From: Petrolisthes cinctipes
Lineage: Eukaryota; Arthropoda; Malacostraca; Decapoda; Porcellanidae
NCBI GenBank assembly: GCA_033782935.1
Contig: JAWQEG010000506.1
Span: 1,662,501 to 1,726,500 of the forward strand
DNA: 64,000 bases
Direction: 5' to 3'
Shown here in pieces: positions 34,490 through 46,536 of the stretch (positions are counted from its first letter, which is position 1; each line of letters starts with the position of its first letter). Position numbers and translations under genes: made by a program. A model generated the notes under the pieces. The model saw only the letters and a program-made list of their open reading frames with translations. It made no database searches and was not told the DNA's origin.

Positions 34490-34638
34490 GACCTCCCCCA
34501 ACAACTCAACTTTTGCCTCACTCATCCACCATCTAAGTGAAGACTTAAGAAAAATTGTAAGAAATATTGAAAATATAAATAATAAACTCATTAATGCAGA
34601 ACAAGCCATTTCCTTTAACCTCGTTTGTTTGAAAGAGA

Positions 34639-34640
<2 letters not shown>
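34464..34640 (+). pseudogene. PLE2 right arm: N-terminal start of a second PLE frame, cut by (TA)n
   Basis: The frame [17 protein letters not shown], then [17 protein letters not shown] and [12 protein letters not shown] resembles the N-terminal region of PLE proteins, where a basic helix leads to a LPxYT motif. In the left arm (32866-33063, minus) the same frame reaches NILPGYTK before the (TA)n tract. Its position after the endonuclease of the same arm implies a partial tandem copy. Confidence 0.55.

Positions 34641-34667
<27 letters not shown>
34641..34667. repeat. short (TA)n tract at the right end of the PLE2 palindrome
   Basis: About 26 bp of (TA)n following GAAAGAGAATAT, where the right arm ends. 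In the left arm the element continues past this point by about 20 bp before reaching (TA)n. Confidence 0.9.
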
Positions 34668-34670
<3 letters not shown>

Positions 34671-34986
34671 AACATTAATAAATTTCCTGAATGAAACATT
34701 AAATGAATTACTAACTTCTATAAGCTCAATGGACACTGTTCATGAGTGTTGGCACATACAAAACTTTGCTCAGACGTCTATAAAGACAGATAAAAATTGA
34801 AAAATAATATCATACTGACTTGTGTTATATTATCATCAATATCTTTGTTATTAAATGTAAACTTTACATAGAATTCTATTTTTGTCTATGTAATAAACTG
34901 TCTTTGTTAAGAATTTGACAGAAAATATTTTGTGGAATTAATTAATTTGGTCCTCGGGTCTATTTCTTTCCTATATTCCTGCCTCC
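34668..34986. other. no gene recognised
   Basis: A 43-codon plus-strand frame (FLNETLNELLTSISSMDTVH, 34680-34800) looks protein-like but was not recognised. The rest is AT-rich. Confidence 0.35.
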
Positions 34987-35270
34987 GACTCTTCCCTCTC
35001 TGCATTGGCCACACATATTTGACTCATGGGTTTTTCATGGAGAGGGCTCCCCCTCCCTACTGTGATGATTGTCTGGTCCCTCTGACAGTACGGCATCTTA
35101 TTGTCGAGTGTCCCAGCCTTGGGGAACTTCGTCGTAGGCACCTCTCCGAGTACCGGGTGGGTGACGGTTCTTACAGTCTCTCCCAGGTGCTCAGGGAGGA
35201 GGCTGGTAGTGTGGAAGGGAACACCCTCTCCTATGTGGAGAAGGCTGGCCTCCTCCAAAAATTGTGATCG
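34987..35270 (+). pseudogene. B4: C-terminal fragment of B-family ORF2
   Basis: It contains CIGHTYLTHGFFMERAPPPY, CDDCLVPLTVRHLIVECPSL and the terminal YVEKAGLLQKL before the stop. It is equivalent to B1 18540-18808. The upstream RNase H and the downstream 3' UTR are missing, so this is a fragment bounded on both sides. Confidence 0.85.
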
Positions 35271-35654
35271 TTAACCATTATCAGGCCTGATGTCGCTCAC
35301 TGACCCGTGATTCCATCATTATGGTGGTGCGATTGTTATGTGTAATTCATTATTTTCCTTGTAGTGCGATAATCTATATCTGGTGTCGAAGAAGATTGTT
35401 TTGATGAGGAATGACTGTTAGATAATCATTGTTGTATTCGATACCATACGACGAAAAATGAAAGATTTTTATATATTATTCTCATTGTCTTCATCCTCCA
35501 CTATACCTCGATTCTTTCATAGGAATGAATACCGATATTTGGGACTTATACTATGATCTGTGAATCCGAACTTCGATTTTGATGGCGTATATTTTCACAG
35601 ACATAATAAGATTATCGGGATGAATTGATTTTCTCCAGAACATGACAATGGATT
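35271..35654. other. no gene recognised
   Basis: Spacer between B4 and the 3' tail of B5, with no recognised feature. Confidence 0.4.
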
Positions 35655-35872
35655 GATTTATTTATTTTGATGCAACTAAGCATCTGGCGGCGCAACAGCT
35701 AAGGTCATATACCGCCCAATATAAAATTGTCATCTACATAATTAATAAAACATGAATACCCGAAAGGGATAGGCACCATGATTAAAAGACACACAAACTA
35801 AAAAGCACATTATTAATAAAAGAACCGTCGACATAAAAATGAAACCATCTAAAAACCATAAATATCATAAAA

Positions 35873-38800
35873 TCATATTTTGTGGAGAAGGCCAGCCTCC
35901 TCCACATAGGAGAGAGTGTTCTTTCCCACACTACAAGCCTCCTCCCCGAGCACCTGGGAGAGACTGTAAGAACCGTCACCCACCCGGTACTCAGAGAGGT
36001 GCCTACGACGCAGGTCCTCAAGGCTGGGACACTCGACAATAAGATGCCGTACTGTCAAAGGGACCAGACAATCATCACAGTAGGGAGGGTGAGCCCTCTC
36101 CATTAAAAAGCCGTCTCCCACCGGCGGGACAGACCACTGTAGCTCCACAAACCAAGTCGCTGGCGGATGTAGCGGAGCTTGTTTGCCCCGACGGCATCCC
36201 ATCTGTTCTGTCAGCAGGAACGAATGGTAGCATCTATTTAGGGTCAAAGGTCCACTGCAGGATCAGGATGACGCCTGGCAGGAGGCTGAGAATTGGAGAC
36301 TGAAGCCTTAGCCACGGCGTCAGCCAGCTCATTCCCATCGACACCCACATTGGTCGGGACCCAACAAAAAGTGACTTTGCGACCACAACGAGGACAAGCC
36401 ACTCAAGAATGGCCAACACCAGGGGATGGGAAGAGTTAAAATTGCACAAGGCCTGCAAGGCACTACAGGAATCGCTAAAAATAGTAAACGAAGGCTGAGG
36501 GAGAGTAAAAATCACTTGGAGGGCATATAAAATGGCCGAGAGCTCAGCAGTAAAAATGGACATGACAGAAGGGAGCCTGCCGCCATGGCAAAAGTCAGGA
36601 GAGACAACTCCAAATCCAACTCCAACATCAGACTTTGACCCATTAGTGTACACAGGGAGGGACTCCCTGTGAGTGAAGGCATGTTCTAAAAAGAGGGAAC
36701 GAGCCACTGGAGGAGAAAGAGATTCCTTCTTGTCTGAAAAGCAGGTGCAGGGGAAAACTTATGGAAGAAGCCATGGAGAAACCCTGGGGACCCTCACAGG
36801 ACAAATCTGGAAGTCATCAATGCCCATATCCTCCATAGCCTTCCTGACGCAGAAGCCAAAGGGACATGGTGTGCGAGAATGTAAAAGGTAGTACTGAGAC
36901 ATGATATCAGATGACAACGCCAAGCAGGGAAGGGAGTCAGGAAGTCGATGTAATTGATGCCAACAACGAACCATCAAGGACTGGCGACGGAGATCAAGAG
37001 GTGTCTCATTAGCGTCCACCAGGCTCCGGTCACCAAACTTACTCCAGCATGATGAACAGGGTTTAAGCCTCTGAGACGGGCATCGGTGGCAGAAGAGTAC
37101 ACCTCACACCCATAGTCGAGTTTTGACCTAATAAGAATATGTATAGGCGGAGGAGGGTGGCCCGATCAGCCCCCCAGGACGTATGGTCCAGGACCATCAA
37201 CAGGTTAAGAGCCTTGAGGCAAGAGACCTTAAGTGTACGTAAGTGGGGAACCCAAGTCAAACGTTTGTCAAAAAGGAGACTCAAAAAGCGAGTCTCCTCG
37301 ACACAACGTATCCGATGACAATACATGAATAAGTCTGGATCAGGGTGGATGCCTCGGATGCGGCAGAAGTGCATAGCAACTGTCTTGGAAGGAGAAAATA
37401 GAATCCCATAAGAACCAGTCCAACGTGACACCCTGTCAAGGGCAAGCTGCATGCGCCGCTCCGCCAATGACATACGGGAAGCAGCAAACCAGACTGCTAG
37501 GTCGTCAACGTACATCGAGTTGGCTATACCATCCGGAAGTGATTAGGCAATGGCATTAATTGCTACTGCAAACAATGTGACACTGAGGACGCTTCCCTGG
37601 GGGATGCCCTCCTCCTGTACAACATATGCTGAGTGGGTTGTACCAACCCTCACAGAAAAACCGACCACTGAGAAACTCCTTAAGAAAGAGTGGAAGGCGA
37701 CCCCGCAGGCCATATAAATGGAGTTGCTGCAGGATGCCATATCGCCATGTAGTGTCATATGCTTTCATTAAATCAAAGAATACACAGACAAGGTGTTGAT
37801 GTCGTGCAAAGGCCTAACATGCAGCAGCTTCCAACCTGACCAGAGCATCTGTAGTGGAACGGTGTTTACGAAAGCCAGATTGGGACGGAGACAGAAAATC
37901 AGCCCCGTTCCAAATTCACCATCTTTTCAAACAGTTTACAGAGACAGGAGGTCAAGGCAATTGGTCGGTAATTGAGGGCAACACTAGAGTCCTTGCCAGG
38001 CTTGAGGAATAAAAGAATGGTAGCAATCCTCCACCCAGAAGGGAAGACACCCTCTAGCCAGATTCTGTTATATAAAGCTAAAAGAAATGAGATCGCCTCC
38101 TCACCCAAATGTCGTAACATTGCATATGGGATGTTGTCTGGCCCAGGAGAAGTGTCGCCGCAGAGAGAGAGAGCAGAATGCAGGTCTCTCAAGGTGAATA
38201 TATGTTTATAACTTTCATTCTCATTCCCTGAGAAATCAAGGACAGTGTGCTCCTTGGCTCTTAACTCATGCCTGACAACCAGAGGTCGAGAGTCATGGCT
38301 GGAGACTCTTGCAAAAGCCTCCGCCATGGTGTTGGCCACTATCAAACCATCCATGATCTTAATTCCATTGACCTTAAGTACAGGTGGAGAACTAGGAGAA
38401 AACTTCCCCGCCATTTTACGGACTCTCCTAAACAATTGGGTGAGTGGAATTTTAGTATTAAGTGAAGACACATAGGTCTCCCAAGATGCACGTCGGGCCT
38501 CTTTTAAAACTCGTCTAGCTCGAGCCCTTGCCCGTCGGAAGTCCTCTAAAAGAGTTGTGTCCCCACAATTGCGACAAAGGCGAGAGAAAGCAGCGCACTT
38601 ACACCGCACAGTAGTGGTGCAGACTGGTGACCACCAAGGGACAGGACGTTTGGGAAAGTAGCCAGAAGTTTTTGGGATAAAGTTGAGAGCCGCAGAGTGG
38701 AGCATATTAGTGAAATATGTCACAGCCTCGTCAGAGCAACAAAAATCGGCTACAGAAGAGACCGAAGAAGTTAGCTCTCTAAAAAACTGCCAGTCAGCCT

Positions 38801-39470
38801 TCTTTAATTTCCACCTAGGAAGACGGGACTGTGGTTCGTACCTGTTACCTTCTAAAAGTATAGGGAAATGGTCACTGCCATATAAATCAGGCAACACTCC
38901 CCTAGTAAAATCCAACAGAGCACTGGGTGAGCAGAGGGAAATGTCAATGGCAGTAAAAGTCCCAGTAGGGCTATTAAAATGTGTTACATCTCCCATATTT
39001 AAAACCCCTAATCCCTCATCCTCAATAAAAGAAGCCAATAAAACACCCCTGGGGTTAACCGAACTGTCACCCCACAGAGGATGACGACCATTAAAATCAC
39101 CCAACAAAATAAAGAGAGAGGGAAGGTCCCGTACAAGAAGGGTGAGATCACCCCTCTCAACTGTAACACTGGGCGGAAGGTATAGACTGCACACAGTGTA
39201 TGGGCGGTCCATAAAAACCTTAACTGCAACAGCCTGGAGCGGAGCGTCAAGCTCCAGGCTCGTGCATGGAATATCTCGGCGAACTAGGATGCCAGAGCCA
39301 CCATGGTGACCCTGCCCTTCAAATGAATTGGAATAAAATGCAGAGTATGCTGGAGGACTGGCAGGAATATAGTCCCCAAGCATTGTCTCTTGGAGAGAAA
39401 CACATGCAGGAGAGAAGCTAGAGAGAAGAACGCGCAGTTCCTCCCAAGAAGCCACGGCAATTCCTCTGAA
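35873..39470 (-). pseudogene. B5 ORF2: APE endonuclease / reverse transcriptase / RNase H (frameshifted)
   Basis: A 518-codon open block (39455-37899) covers the endonuclease: VSLQETMLGDYIPASPPAYS, FILLGDFNGRHPLWGD, YGSDHFPILL. It continues into the RT fingers (GPDNIPYAMLRHL, LNYRPIALTSCLCKLFEKM). Frameshifts then separate AYDTTWRYGILQQL, GVPQG-like GIPQGSVLSVTLFAV, and the catalytic MYVDDLAVWF (near 37510). RNase H reads VYTNGSKSD where B1 and B3 read VYTDGSKSD, so the first catalytic Asp is Asn. The C-terminal CDDCLVPLTVRHLIVECPSL is intact to 35873. The block is the best source for the family consensus, but the copy is inactive. Confidence 0.9.
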
Positions 39471-39485
39471 GGACCTTGAACGGTG

Positions 39486-41503
39486 TTACTTTAGTACTGA
39501 TTTTTGGGAAGCCTCACGGAGGTACTTCCCACTACCACCTCGACCTGAGGATTTACTCAAACAATAAGATTTGTCTAATCCTGGGCCACTAGAAGAAGAG
39601 CGAACCCGAGGAGTAGTACTTGGGCCAGTAATTGGGACCCGTAGATGAGTCCCTGAAGCATCTAATATGTTAGAAGAAGATGAAGGTATATGAGCTGGGA
39701 TATTCTTTGAAACAATTACATTGGTATTGTCCTGTACAGCAGTGGTATCACTGACACAGGCAGATACGTCAACATCCATAGTACAGGTGGTAGAATCACT
39801 CCACTGCTCAAGCGGGAGAGAAACTGAATCTATTGAAGTCACAACATCCAAGGCATCCACATTAACTTCACGCCCCTCTGATGATCCCGAAGGAAGCTTG
39901 CGAGGTGGAACTTCTGTTGAATCAAGAGATTCATCAGAGCCACGAGAACGCTTCTGGGGAAATTGAGAGGAAACTATGAAGAGTCCACAGAGATGGTTGC
40001 CTTACAAGGAGGAACATCTATGGAGTCAAGTGCCCCACAGGAACCACGAAGGCATCTCTGTGGCAGTTTAGGTGACTTAAGTTTCCTTTTTGGAGAGCGT
40101 GTGGCAGCGTGAACCACATGGACACCTTTAGCTAAAGTCTGAGAATTGTCATCAGTTGAATGGTCACCAGAATGAGTGTCTGATAAAGTTTCCAAGACAG
40201 AGAAGCTATTATGTAGTGTAACCTTAGAAACGCTCTCACTGGAGCAAAAAACAGCTGCCTCCTGAGAGGGTTGAGAGGGAGCTGCAAACGATTTAGGGCG
40301 AAGGGAGGAGGCGGATGTCTTCACACCACAATCCTTCTGTCGCCTGAATTTGAGTTGCCGTCTAGCACTACCAATGCTAATGAATTGGGTATTAGCCAAG
40401 TGGAGGATATCCTACTCATGGAGGTACATCTTACATTGGCGAGAACGCAAGGGTTGAGCATCTCTGCAGTAAAAGCAGTAACTCTCTGACCGACACTCAG
40501 AAGTAAGATGTGAGTCAAGACCAGAACAATTACCACACCGGGAACGGTTGTTGCAGTTCCTCCTCCCATGACCAAACTCATAACAACAGAAACACTGTAG
40601 GGGACGCTTAACAAAAGGCTTCACCTCAAAAGAGGTGAGGCTAATGTTAATGCGATCTGGGATATGCGAGCTATAGAAAGTGAGGATGATCATATTTGTA
40701 AAGCCTTTCGTCTTTGTTACTCGTTGGACACTGTCTGGGCACATAGTGAGAATGTTCTCTTCTGAGAATTCATACAGGTCCTCATTATATATATGCCCCT
40801 TGCTATAATTAAATGTTCGATGTGGTTTAATAGATTCAAACATGCTATCAGAAGGACAGGGGAGATTTAGGAGCATCATGGCCTGTGTAAGATCTTTGGC
40901 TCTGATTAAAACGCCCTTACACTATTTCTTTAATAGGCCCATTGGTAATAATCCAATTTTTTTCTCCAGATACCGTGAAGCATGGATAAGGTTACCACGT
41001 CCCTCCCTGTAGTAAGCCACAAACCAAAAGGGTGTAGGAACTCGACGTTCCTTTGGGACATGCTCTACAGAGTCATCAAAGATGTTAGGGCAGTAGTAAT
41101 TTTCACTGTCAACTACATTGGTGGACCTTATCATCTGAACTTTACAGTGAGTATCCCCCACAGTCAGAGAATCTTTTGCCTCAAATGCTGCTTTGGCAGC
41201 AGCATTTGTATTGAAAGTAATATAGCACCGATTAGACCTACAATCGCTGTCATATGTGATTTGGATATGAAGAACTACTCCAAAACACTTAAACATGGAG
41301 TGGATAGCGCCATAGGAAAGGGATGCAAGTACATTAGTTTACATTAACGTGTCAAAATTGCTAACGGGGTTCGTCGACACAACACCCGACCTGCTAGGTC
41401 TACTCTTCTTGGCAGCTTTCTGCATACTACCACGACCAGAGAGTGACGTCTAGAGGGCCTGGTTGACCACCGCTCGAGGAAGAGTTTGGGGCTTTTATTT
41501 ATT
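39486..41503 (-). pseudogene. B5 ORF1: RRM-like domain plus CCHC zinc knuckles, with an internal UAG
   Basis: The first part (41340-40922) is an RRM-like fold: FKCFGVVLHIQITYDSDCR, NRCYITFNTNAAAKAAFEA. It ends GLLPMGLLKK then TAG. After the stop the same frame continues for 14 codons into MMLLNLPCPSDSMFES and three Cys-rich knuckles: CFCCYEFGHGRRNC (CX2CX4HX4C), CGNCSGLDSHLTSEC (CX2CX5HX4C) and CFYCRDAQPLRSRQC, where Gln replaces the His seen in B6. A Ser-rich C-terminal half follows in shifted frames to 39486. The expected ATG is altered (ATACGAATAAAT), and a TAA lies early, near 41343. Confidence 0.82.
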
Positions 41504-41960
41504 CGTATATCATTGGTTTAGTGTTTTTGGCCCCAGGAGCCAAGAGCTACTACCTACCGGGCAGATGAGGGGACTGAGCGCTGGTCTTCGTTGGGCGGGG
41601 TACCTTTTCCCCAACGGGGCCACTCGTTTTAAAAAGCAGCCCCAATGGCTCGAAAGTTTGCCCACGACGGTGCTGAGACCCCCTTCCCCAACATCTCCCG
41701 GCCCAGACACCTAACCATCCAACATATGACGGCCCCTAGAGGGCAGTCCCTCTGGAGGGCAGCTCTGTTGGCCCGTACTGGCAGCCTAATGCATGGGAAC
41801 CAATTAGTCTACTCTCTCACTGGCGACCTTACTAGCATGGGAAGCCCTCTCTCCCCGAAATCGGGGCAGAGCTGGGGCCGGAGCCCTCTCTAGTCTAGCT
41901 CGCTAGGTCTCAGAGACACACAAGCCCCCCCACCATGACAAGGTGGTTCCCGTTGGAGGG
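41504..41960 (-). promoter_or_regulatory. 5' leader of B5
   Basis: Minus-strand copy of the conserved B leader, with the CCAACGGGAACC start, GTCTCTGAGACC, CCGATTTCGGGGAGAGAGG and the end CTCCTGGGGCC. It aligns throughout with the leaders at 12514, 60767 and 61961. Confidence 0.65.
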
Positions 41961-44900
41961 GATGAGGACTAAAGGCTATGATCCCACTCATTGGCCTCAT
42001 CTGCGTAGTGTTTAGTTAGAGTGTCCAAAATCATGTCTAATTTCGTTCGAGATGCCTAGACACATTACGTTTGAAGAAACATAAGTCATAGTAAGGTGGA
42101 AAGATGGATGAAGGTAGAGTGTTCCAGAGTTGACCAGTTGTGTATATGAATGACTGAAAGTACTGGTTAACTCTTGCATTAGGGAGTTGGACAGAAAAGG
42201 GGTGAGAACGAGTGGCTTGGCGAGTGTTGCATCTTCTCCTGAGGGGAGGAAGCATACATTGAGAGAGTTCAGAAGAGCAATGTCCAGTGTAATAGCGATA
42301 GAAGAGAGAGAAAGTGATGCAACATTGCGGCAAAGAGAGAGAGGTTGTAGTGAATTAGTAATGGGAGGAGAGTTGATTAGACGAAATGCCTTTGACTCCA
42401 CCTTGTCCAGGAGTGTTGTAAAGGTTGAGCTACCCCATACATGAGAGCCATATTCCATACAGGGGCCGATAAGACCATTGTAAAGAGACAGCAACTGTGT
42501 GGGGGTGAAGTATTCACGGAATCTGCGCAACACACCTAACTTCTTTGAGGCGGTTTTAGCTAGAGAGGTAATGTGATCTCTCCAAGAGAGGTTGTGAGAG
42601 AAAGAGACTCCAAGAATATTAAGGTCAAGTTGTGTGTCATTGAAGGAGAGAGTATAGTCATCAGGAAGATTAGAGTTGAAAGATGAAGGAACTGTGTTTT
42701 AGAGGCATTAAAAACAACAATGTTCTCTCTGCCCCAGTTAGAGATGAGGGGAAGCTCAGAAGTCAGGCATGTTACTGCATCATCACGTGATGTGGAGAAG
42801 AGCTGCTGGGATGGGCTGTTGTCAAAGTGAATGGAGTAGTGTAGGGTGGAATCATCGGCATAGGAGTGGATAGGGGAAAAGGTACAGGTAAGAAGGTCAT
42901 TAATGAACAGGAGAAAGAGGGTGGGTGATATAACAGAACCCTGAGGAACACCACTATTATTAGACTTGGAAGAAGAACAGTGATCGCCTAAAACAGCATC
43001 TATAGAGCGGCCAGAAAGGAAATCAGAGATAGAGGTGCAGAGAGAGGGATAGAAACCGAATGAGGGCAGTTTGGAGATTATAGCTTTGTGCCAGACTCTA
43101 TCCAAAGCTTTTGATATGTCGAGGGCATCAGTAAAAGTTTCACCAAAGTTCCAAAAAGAGAATGACTATGAATCAGAAAGGAGGGATAGAAGATTGCCAG
43201 TAGAGCGTCCCTGACGGAAACCACACTGATGATCTGAAAGAAGGTCGTGACAAGTAAGGTGCTTATGAAATTTGGAGTTAAGAATAGATTCGAAGACTTT
43301 AGATAGACATGAGGTCAAAGCAATGGGGCGATAGTTGGAGGGTTGGGAGCAGTCTCCTTTCTTCAGAACAGGTTGGATCAGAGCAAACTTCCAGCTAGAA
43401 GGAAAAGTGTTAGATGATAGACATAGACGGAACAGTTTGCCTGGGCAGGGTGTCAACACGGAAGCATAGTTCTTGAGAACAACAGGAGGAATCCCATCAG
43501 TCCCATACGCCTTTCAAGTGTTAAGGCCAGAGAGAGCAGAAAATACTTCCTTTTAAGAGATTCTGGTGACAGGCATAAGTAAGTCAGAGGGGGACGGAGT
43601 TGGAGGAACAGAGCCAGAATCGTCCAGTGTGGAGTTAAAGGCCTAGGTTTGAGAGAAGAGTTCAACTTTATCAGATGAAGAGATGGCAACATTTCCATCA
43701 GGAAGGATGAAAGGGGGAAAAGAAGAAGAAGTAAAGTTACTGGAGAGATTTTTGGCTAGATGACAGAAAGAACGAGAGGTGGACAGGTCATTGCACTTGG
43801 CACGGATGAAGGATTTTTTGGCTAGTCGGAGAACAGATTTGGCACGATTCCGGGTAGAGATATAGAGAGCACGAGATTCATCAGCTTGAAGTCGTCGGTA
43901 CCGTCTAAAAGCTTCCTCCTTGTTGTGGACAGCAGTAGAACAAGCGTGATTAAACCAATAGTTTCGTGAATTAGTAAGAGGGAAAGAATATGGAATGTAT
44001 GCCTCCATGCCCGAGAGGATCACCTCCGAGATGCGTGCTGCACACACAGAGGGACCCCGGCCATGAAAGCAAAAATCATTCCATGGGAAATCTTGAAAGT
44101 ACTGCCTCAGATCATCCCAGTTGGCAGCGCTGTACTGCCACAGACGCCACTTCCTAGGAGGGTCCAAAGGTCTTACTGGAGCGATAGGACAGGATACTGA
44201 AATAAGATTGTGATCGGAGGAGCCCAAAGGAGAGAAAAGTTCAACAGTATAAACAGAAGGATGAGAGGTTAGGAATAAGTCAAGGATATTGGGCTGATCT
44301 CCAAGGCGGTCTGGAATACGGGTAGGGTACTGAATTAACTGCTCTAGGTCGTTGAGGATAGAAAAGGTGAACAGCATAGATGTATGTAGTTTGAGAGTAA
44401 CAGGTTAGCTGAAGCCAGAGGGTTGAGAATTCAGAAGAGTCAAGTTCGGGAACACGAGAACAAGTGAGGTCGTTGCGTACGTATACGCAACAGCCGCCTT
44501 TGGCATGAAACTGAGGATAGAGAAAGTAATAGGAGACAGAGTAGGGGTTGCTGTCAGTTGATGCTGAGATCTGGGTCTCGGTGAGGAAGAGAAGATGAGG
44601 TTTAGCGTAGAAGAGGTGGTGTTCAACAGAAGAGAAGTTGGAGGAAAGACCACGTTGCAAAAGTTAATAAAGAGTGAGTCAGATAATGGTCCAGGGCATC
44701 TCAGGGGGTCGTCAACAAAGGGTCCAGGCTGAGGGGAGTTTATTGGCCCGTCCCCAGGGGCCTCCGAGGCTTGATTATCAATTTTATTCATGGTTGTAAA
44801 TTTTAGTTGTATATAACTTGGACAAAGGGTGTGGTGTTTGTATATATTGTGTAAATAGAAAGAGAGTGATGTATTTGGGAGTATGTTGGACTACTCTCAG

Positions 44901-45040
44901 TGTATGTGAGACACGAAAAAGATCAGCAAAGGTGGACAAACAGGTGAAACGGGAGTTCCAACCCTCCCTATCACCAGTCCAGCGTCCACCCTAGGAGTAC
45001 TGCCCTGTTTGGCTGGTGTCTCCAGCCTCCTTCTCCAAAT
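41961..45040 (-). mobile_element. C1: CR1/L2/Jockey-like non-LTR element without RNase H
   Basis: Minus-strand element: a probable 5' UTR (44792-45040), a single recognisable ORF with APE endonuclease and RT, and a 3' end lying directly against the B5 leader near 41961. A conserved C-terminal domain follows the RT, and no RNase H is seen. A decayed 5' fragment of the same family lies at 60100-60650. The clade assignment comes from motif style and is tentative. Confidence 0.75.
42012..44791 (-). pseudogene. C1 ORF2-type protein: APE endonuclease and reverse transcriptase (many breaks)
   Basis: The frame starts MNKIDNQASEAPGDGPINSP at 44791. It shifts into the endonuclease: LLFLTETQISASTDSNP (Glu), [32 protein letters not shown] (terminal SDH). 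The RT follows in pieces: FALIQPVLKKGDCSQPSNYR, GFRQGRSTGNLL, GVPQGSVISPTLFLLFINDL and catalytic HSYADDSTLHYS (near 42850). The C-terminal domain has GPCMEYGSHVWGSSTFTTLL, RLINSPPITNSL, and in another frame GQLWNTLPSSIFPPYYDL and FFKRNVSRHL to 42012. At least six frameshifts and a stop (*) at 43500-43640 are present. Confidence 0.82.
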
Positions 45041-45744
45041 GTTTATTTTTCAATTTAATACGTATAGGATACCTTTTTTCGCTGCATCCTTCATATATTG
45101 TGTATAAATAAGTTTGATTTTGATTACTGGACATAATATTTAGCATGTATACATTCTCATGATACCGTGAGGGTCAGACGTGTGTGTTTTGGCGCTCCAT
45201 GGTGCAGCCAAGGTCAGCCTGTTGACCTCTCATCATATTCCATCCCCTTATGCTTCATTACACTCATCACCCAAGTACTTCACTATAAAACTACTACAGT
45301 GCACAGTGAATGGACGTACAGTGGCCTCCATTCGTAGCGACCCCAGTCTCAAGTGTGTTTGGCGAAATGTGGCAGCACTGAGTTTGTTTAATCGTGGTGA
45401 ATGGACTCGTCTAACCCTCGCTATAGTCTCCATCACATGGACGCTATGTAAGCAAAATTCCCTATAAAAAAATGCATACGTTTCCTACATAAATACAAAT
45501 ATAACATATACTATATAATATTAAATATAAAACGCAAGTTCCGTTGTTTGGTGCGAAACAACGGCTTAGCGAGGTGTAGCTTGTGAGAGGAATGAAGGGA
45601 GAGGGTATGGGGAAAGGGGGGTATGGGAATATGAGATATGAGGATTGGAGTGAAGCTGTGGTGCTTCGAGACTTCTTATTCAGTGAAACAATCCACAAAA
45701 CCGCATATGTTAGCTATCATTTAATAAAATTGCATTGTCCTACA
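45041..45744. other. no gene recognised
   Basis: A 95-codon plus-strand frame at 45180-45467 (MCVLALHGAAKVSLLTSHHI...) is open but unrecognised, with no supporting motif. The rest is AT-rich. Confidence 0.35.
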
Positions 45745-46140
45745 TCTATACTTTAAATGGCAAACCGTCTCTGTTTGTCCGCTTATAACTCCAAAACGGT
45801 TACACCTACATCCAAAACCCATATATAATATTATATTCTGAATCACCATCACCAGGCGAAGGTTTTGGTATGACGTAACATGACGTACCTCGACGTAATA
45901 ATTACGTCATCTACTATAAATCCGCAAAAAAAAAAAAAAACGGTTATACTCCCAAAACTATATATTCTGAATCAGCACCACTGGCAAAGGTTTTTATGAC
46001 GTAACGTGACGTAAAAATTACGTTAAAATGTCAAATATTCTATATATCGGTTAAAACCATAAAGAAGAGCTCAGACGGAAATTTTCCGTTCGAGCTGCTA
46101 AAATCGCGCACCAAATGTACAGTTTAAACAGAAGCTCGAA
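45745..46140 (+). mobile_element. Helitron-like 5' end fragment
   Basis: The sequence starts TCTATACTTTAAATG and continues CAAACCGTCTCTGTTT, a form often seen at Helitron 5' ends (TC start). The first 34 bp recur at 47729-47762. Inside are repeated GACGTAACxTGACGTA blocks (45870-46020). No helicase or Rep frame and no CTRR terminus with hairpin was proven. Confidence 0.4.
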
Positions 46141-46145
46141 CGGAT

Positions 46146-46211
<66 letters not shown>

Positions 46212-46212
46212 A
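46146..46212. repeat. (AG)n microsatellite
   Basis: About 65 bp of nearly pure (AG)n on the plus strand, with one GGG interruption at the end. Confidence 0.95.
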
Positions 46213-46324
46213 TTTATGTGTGTAAGAGATAGAGAAAGAAGGAGAGAGATGGTGACGTCACATGTGGGGTGTTATGATACAACACATACACACACACATA
46301 TATACAGTTGCCCACACATATGTA

Positions 46325-46536
46325 CAGTTGCCCACACATAAAGCTGGTATGGCTCGTTACTTGTGAGGTGGCTACAAAAGAAAGGAAAGTGAAAAAAGAT
46401 GCAGTTTGTTGACAGGCAGACAGTAAAATATGATTACTGTCTGCTTGTCAACAAACTATAACTTTTGCTCACTTTCCTTCCTGTTGTAGGTATCTCACAA
46501 GTAGCGAGGCGTACCAGATTCATGTGTGGGCAACTG
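46325..46536. mobile_element. 212-bp foldback MITE
   Basis: The element is almost entirely two inverted arms of about 100 bp, starting CAGTTGCCCACACAT and meeting around 46427-46433. It is flanked by TA (46323-46324 and 46537-46538), the target duplication of Tc1/mariner-type elements. A solo copy of the end, TACAGTTGCCCACACATA, precedes it at 46303-46320. The arms differ at several positions, so it is not new. The minisatellite starts at its right end. Confidence 0.8.

Larger units (their letters stand above)
35655..41960 (-). mobile_element. B5: long minus-strand B-family non-LTR element
   Basis: On the minus strand the element runs from the GC-rich leader (41504-41960), through ORF1 (RRM-like domain, three zinc knuckles) and ORF2 (APE endonuclease, RT, RNase H), to a 3' UTR ending at an AATAAATCAATC-type tail (about 35655). 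It is the most complete B copy in the window but carries several frameshifts and stops. It lies inside sulfatase intron 1, directly next to the 3' end of element C1. Confidence 0.9.
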
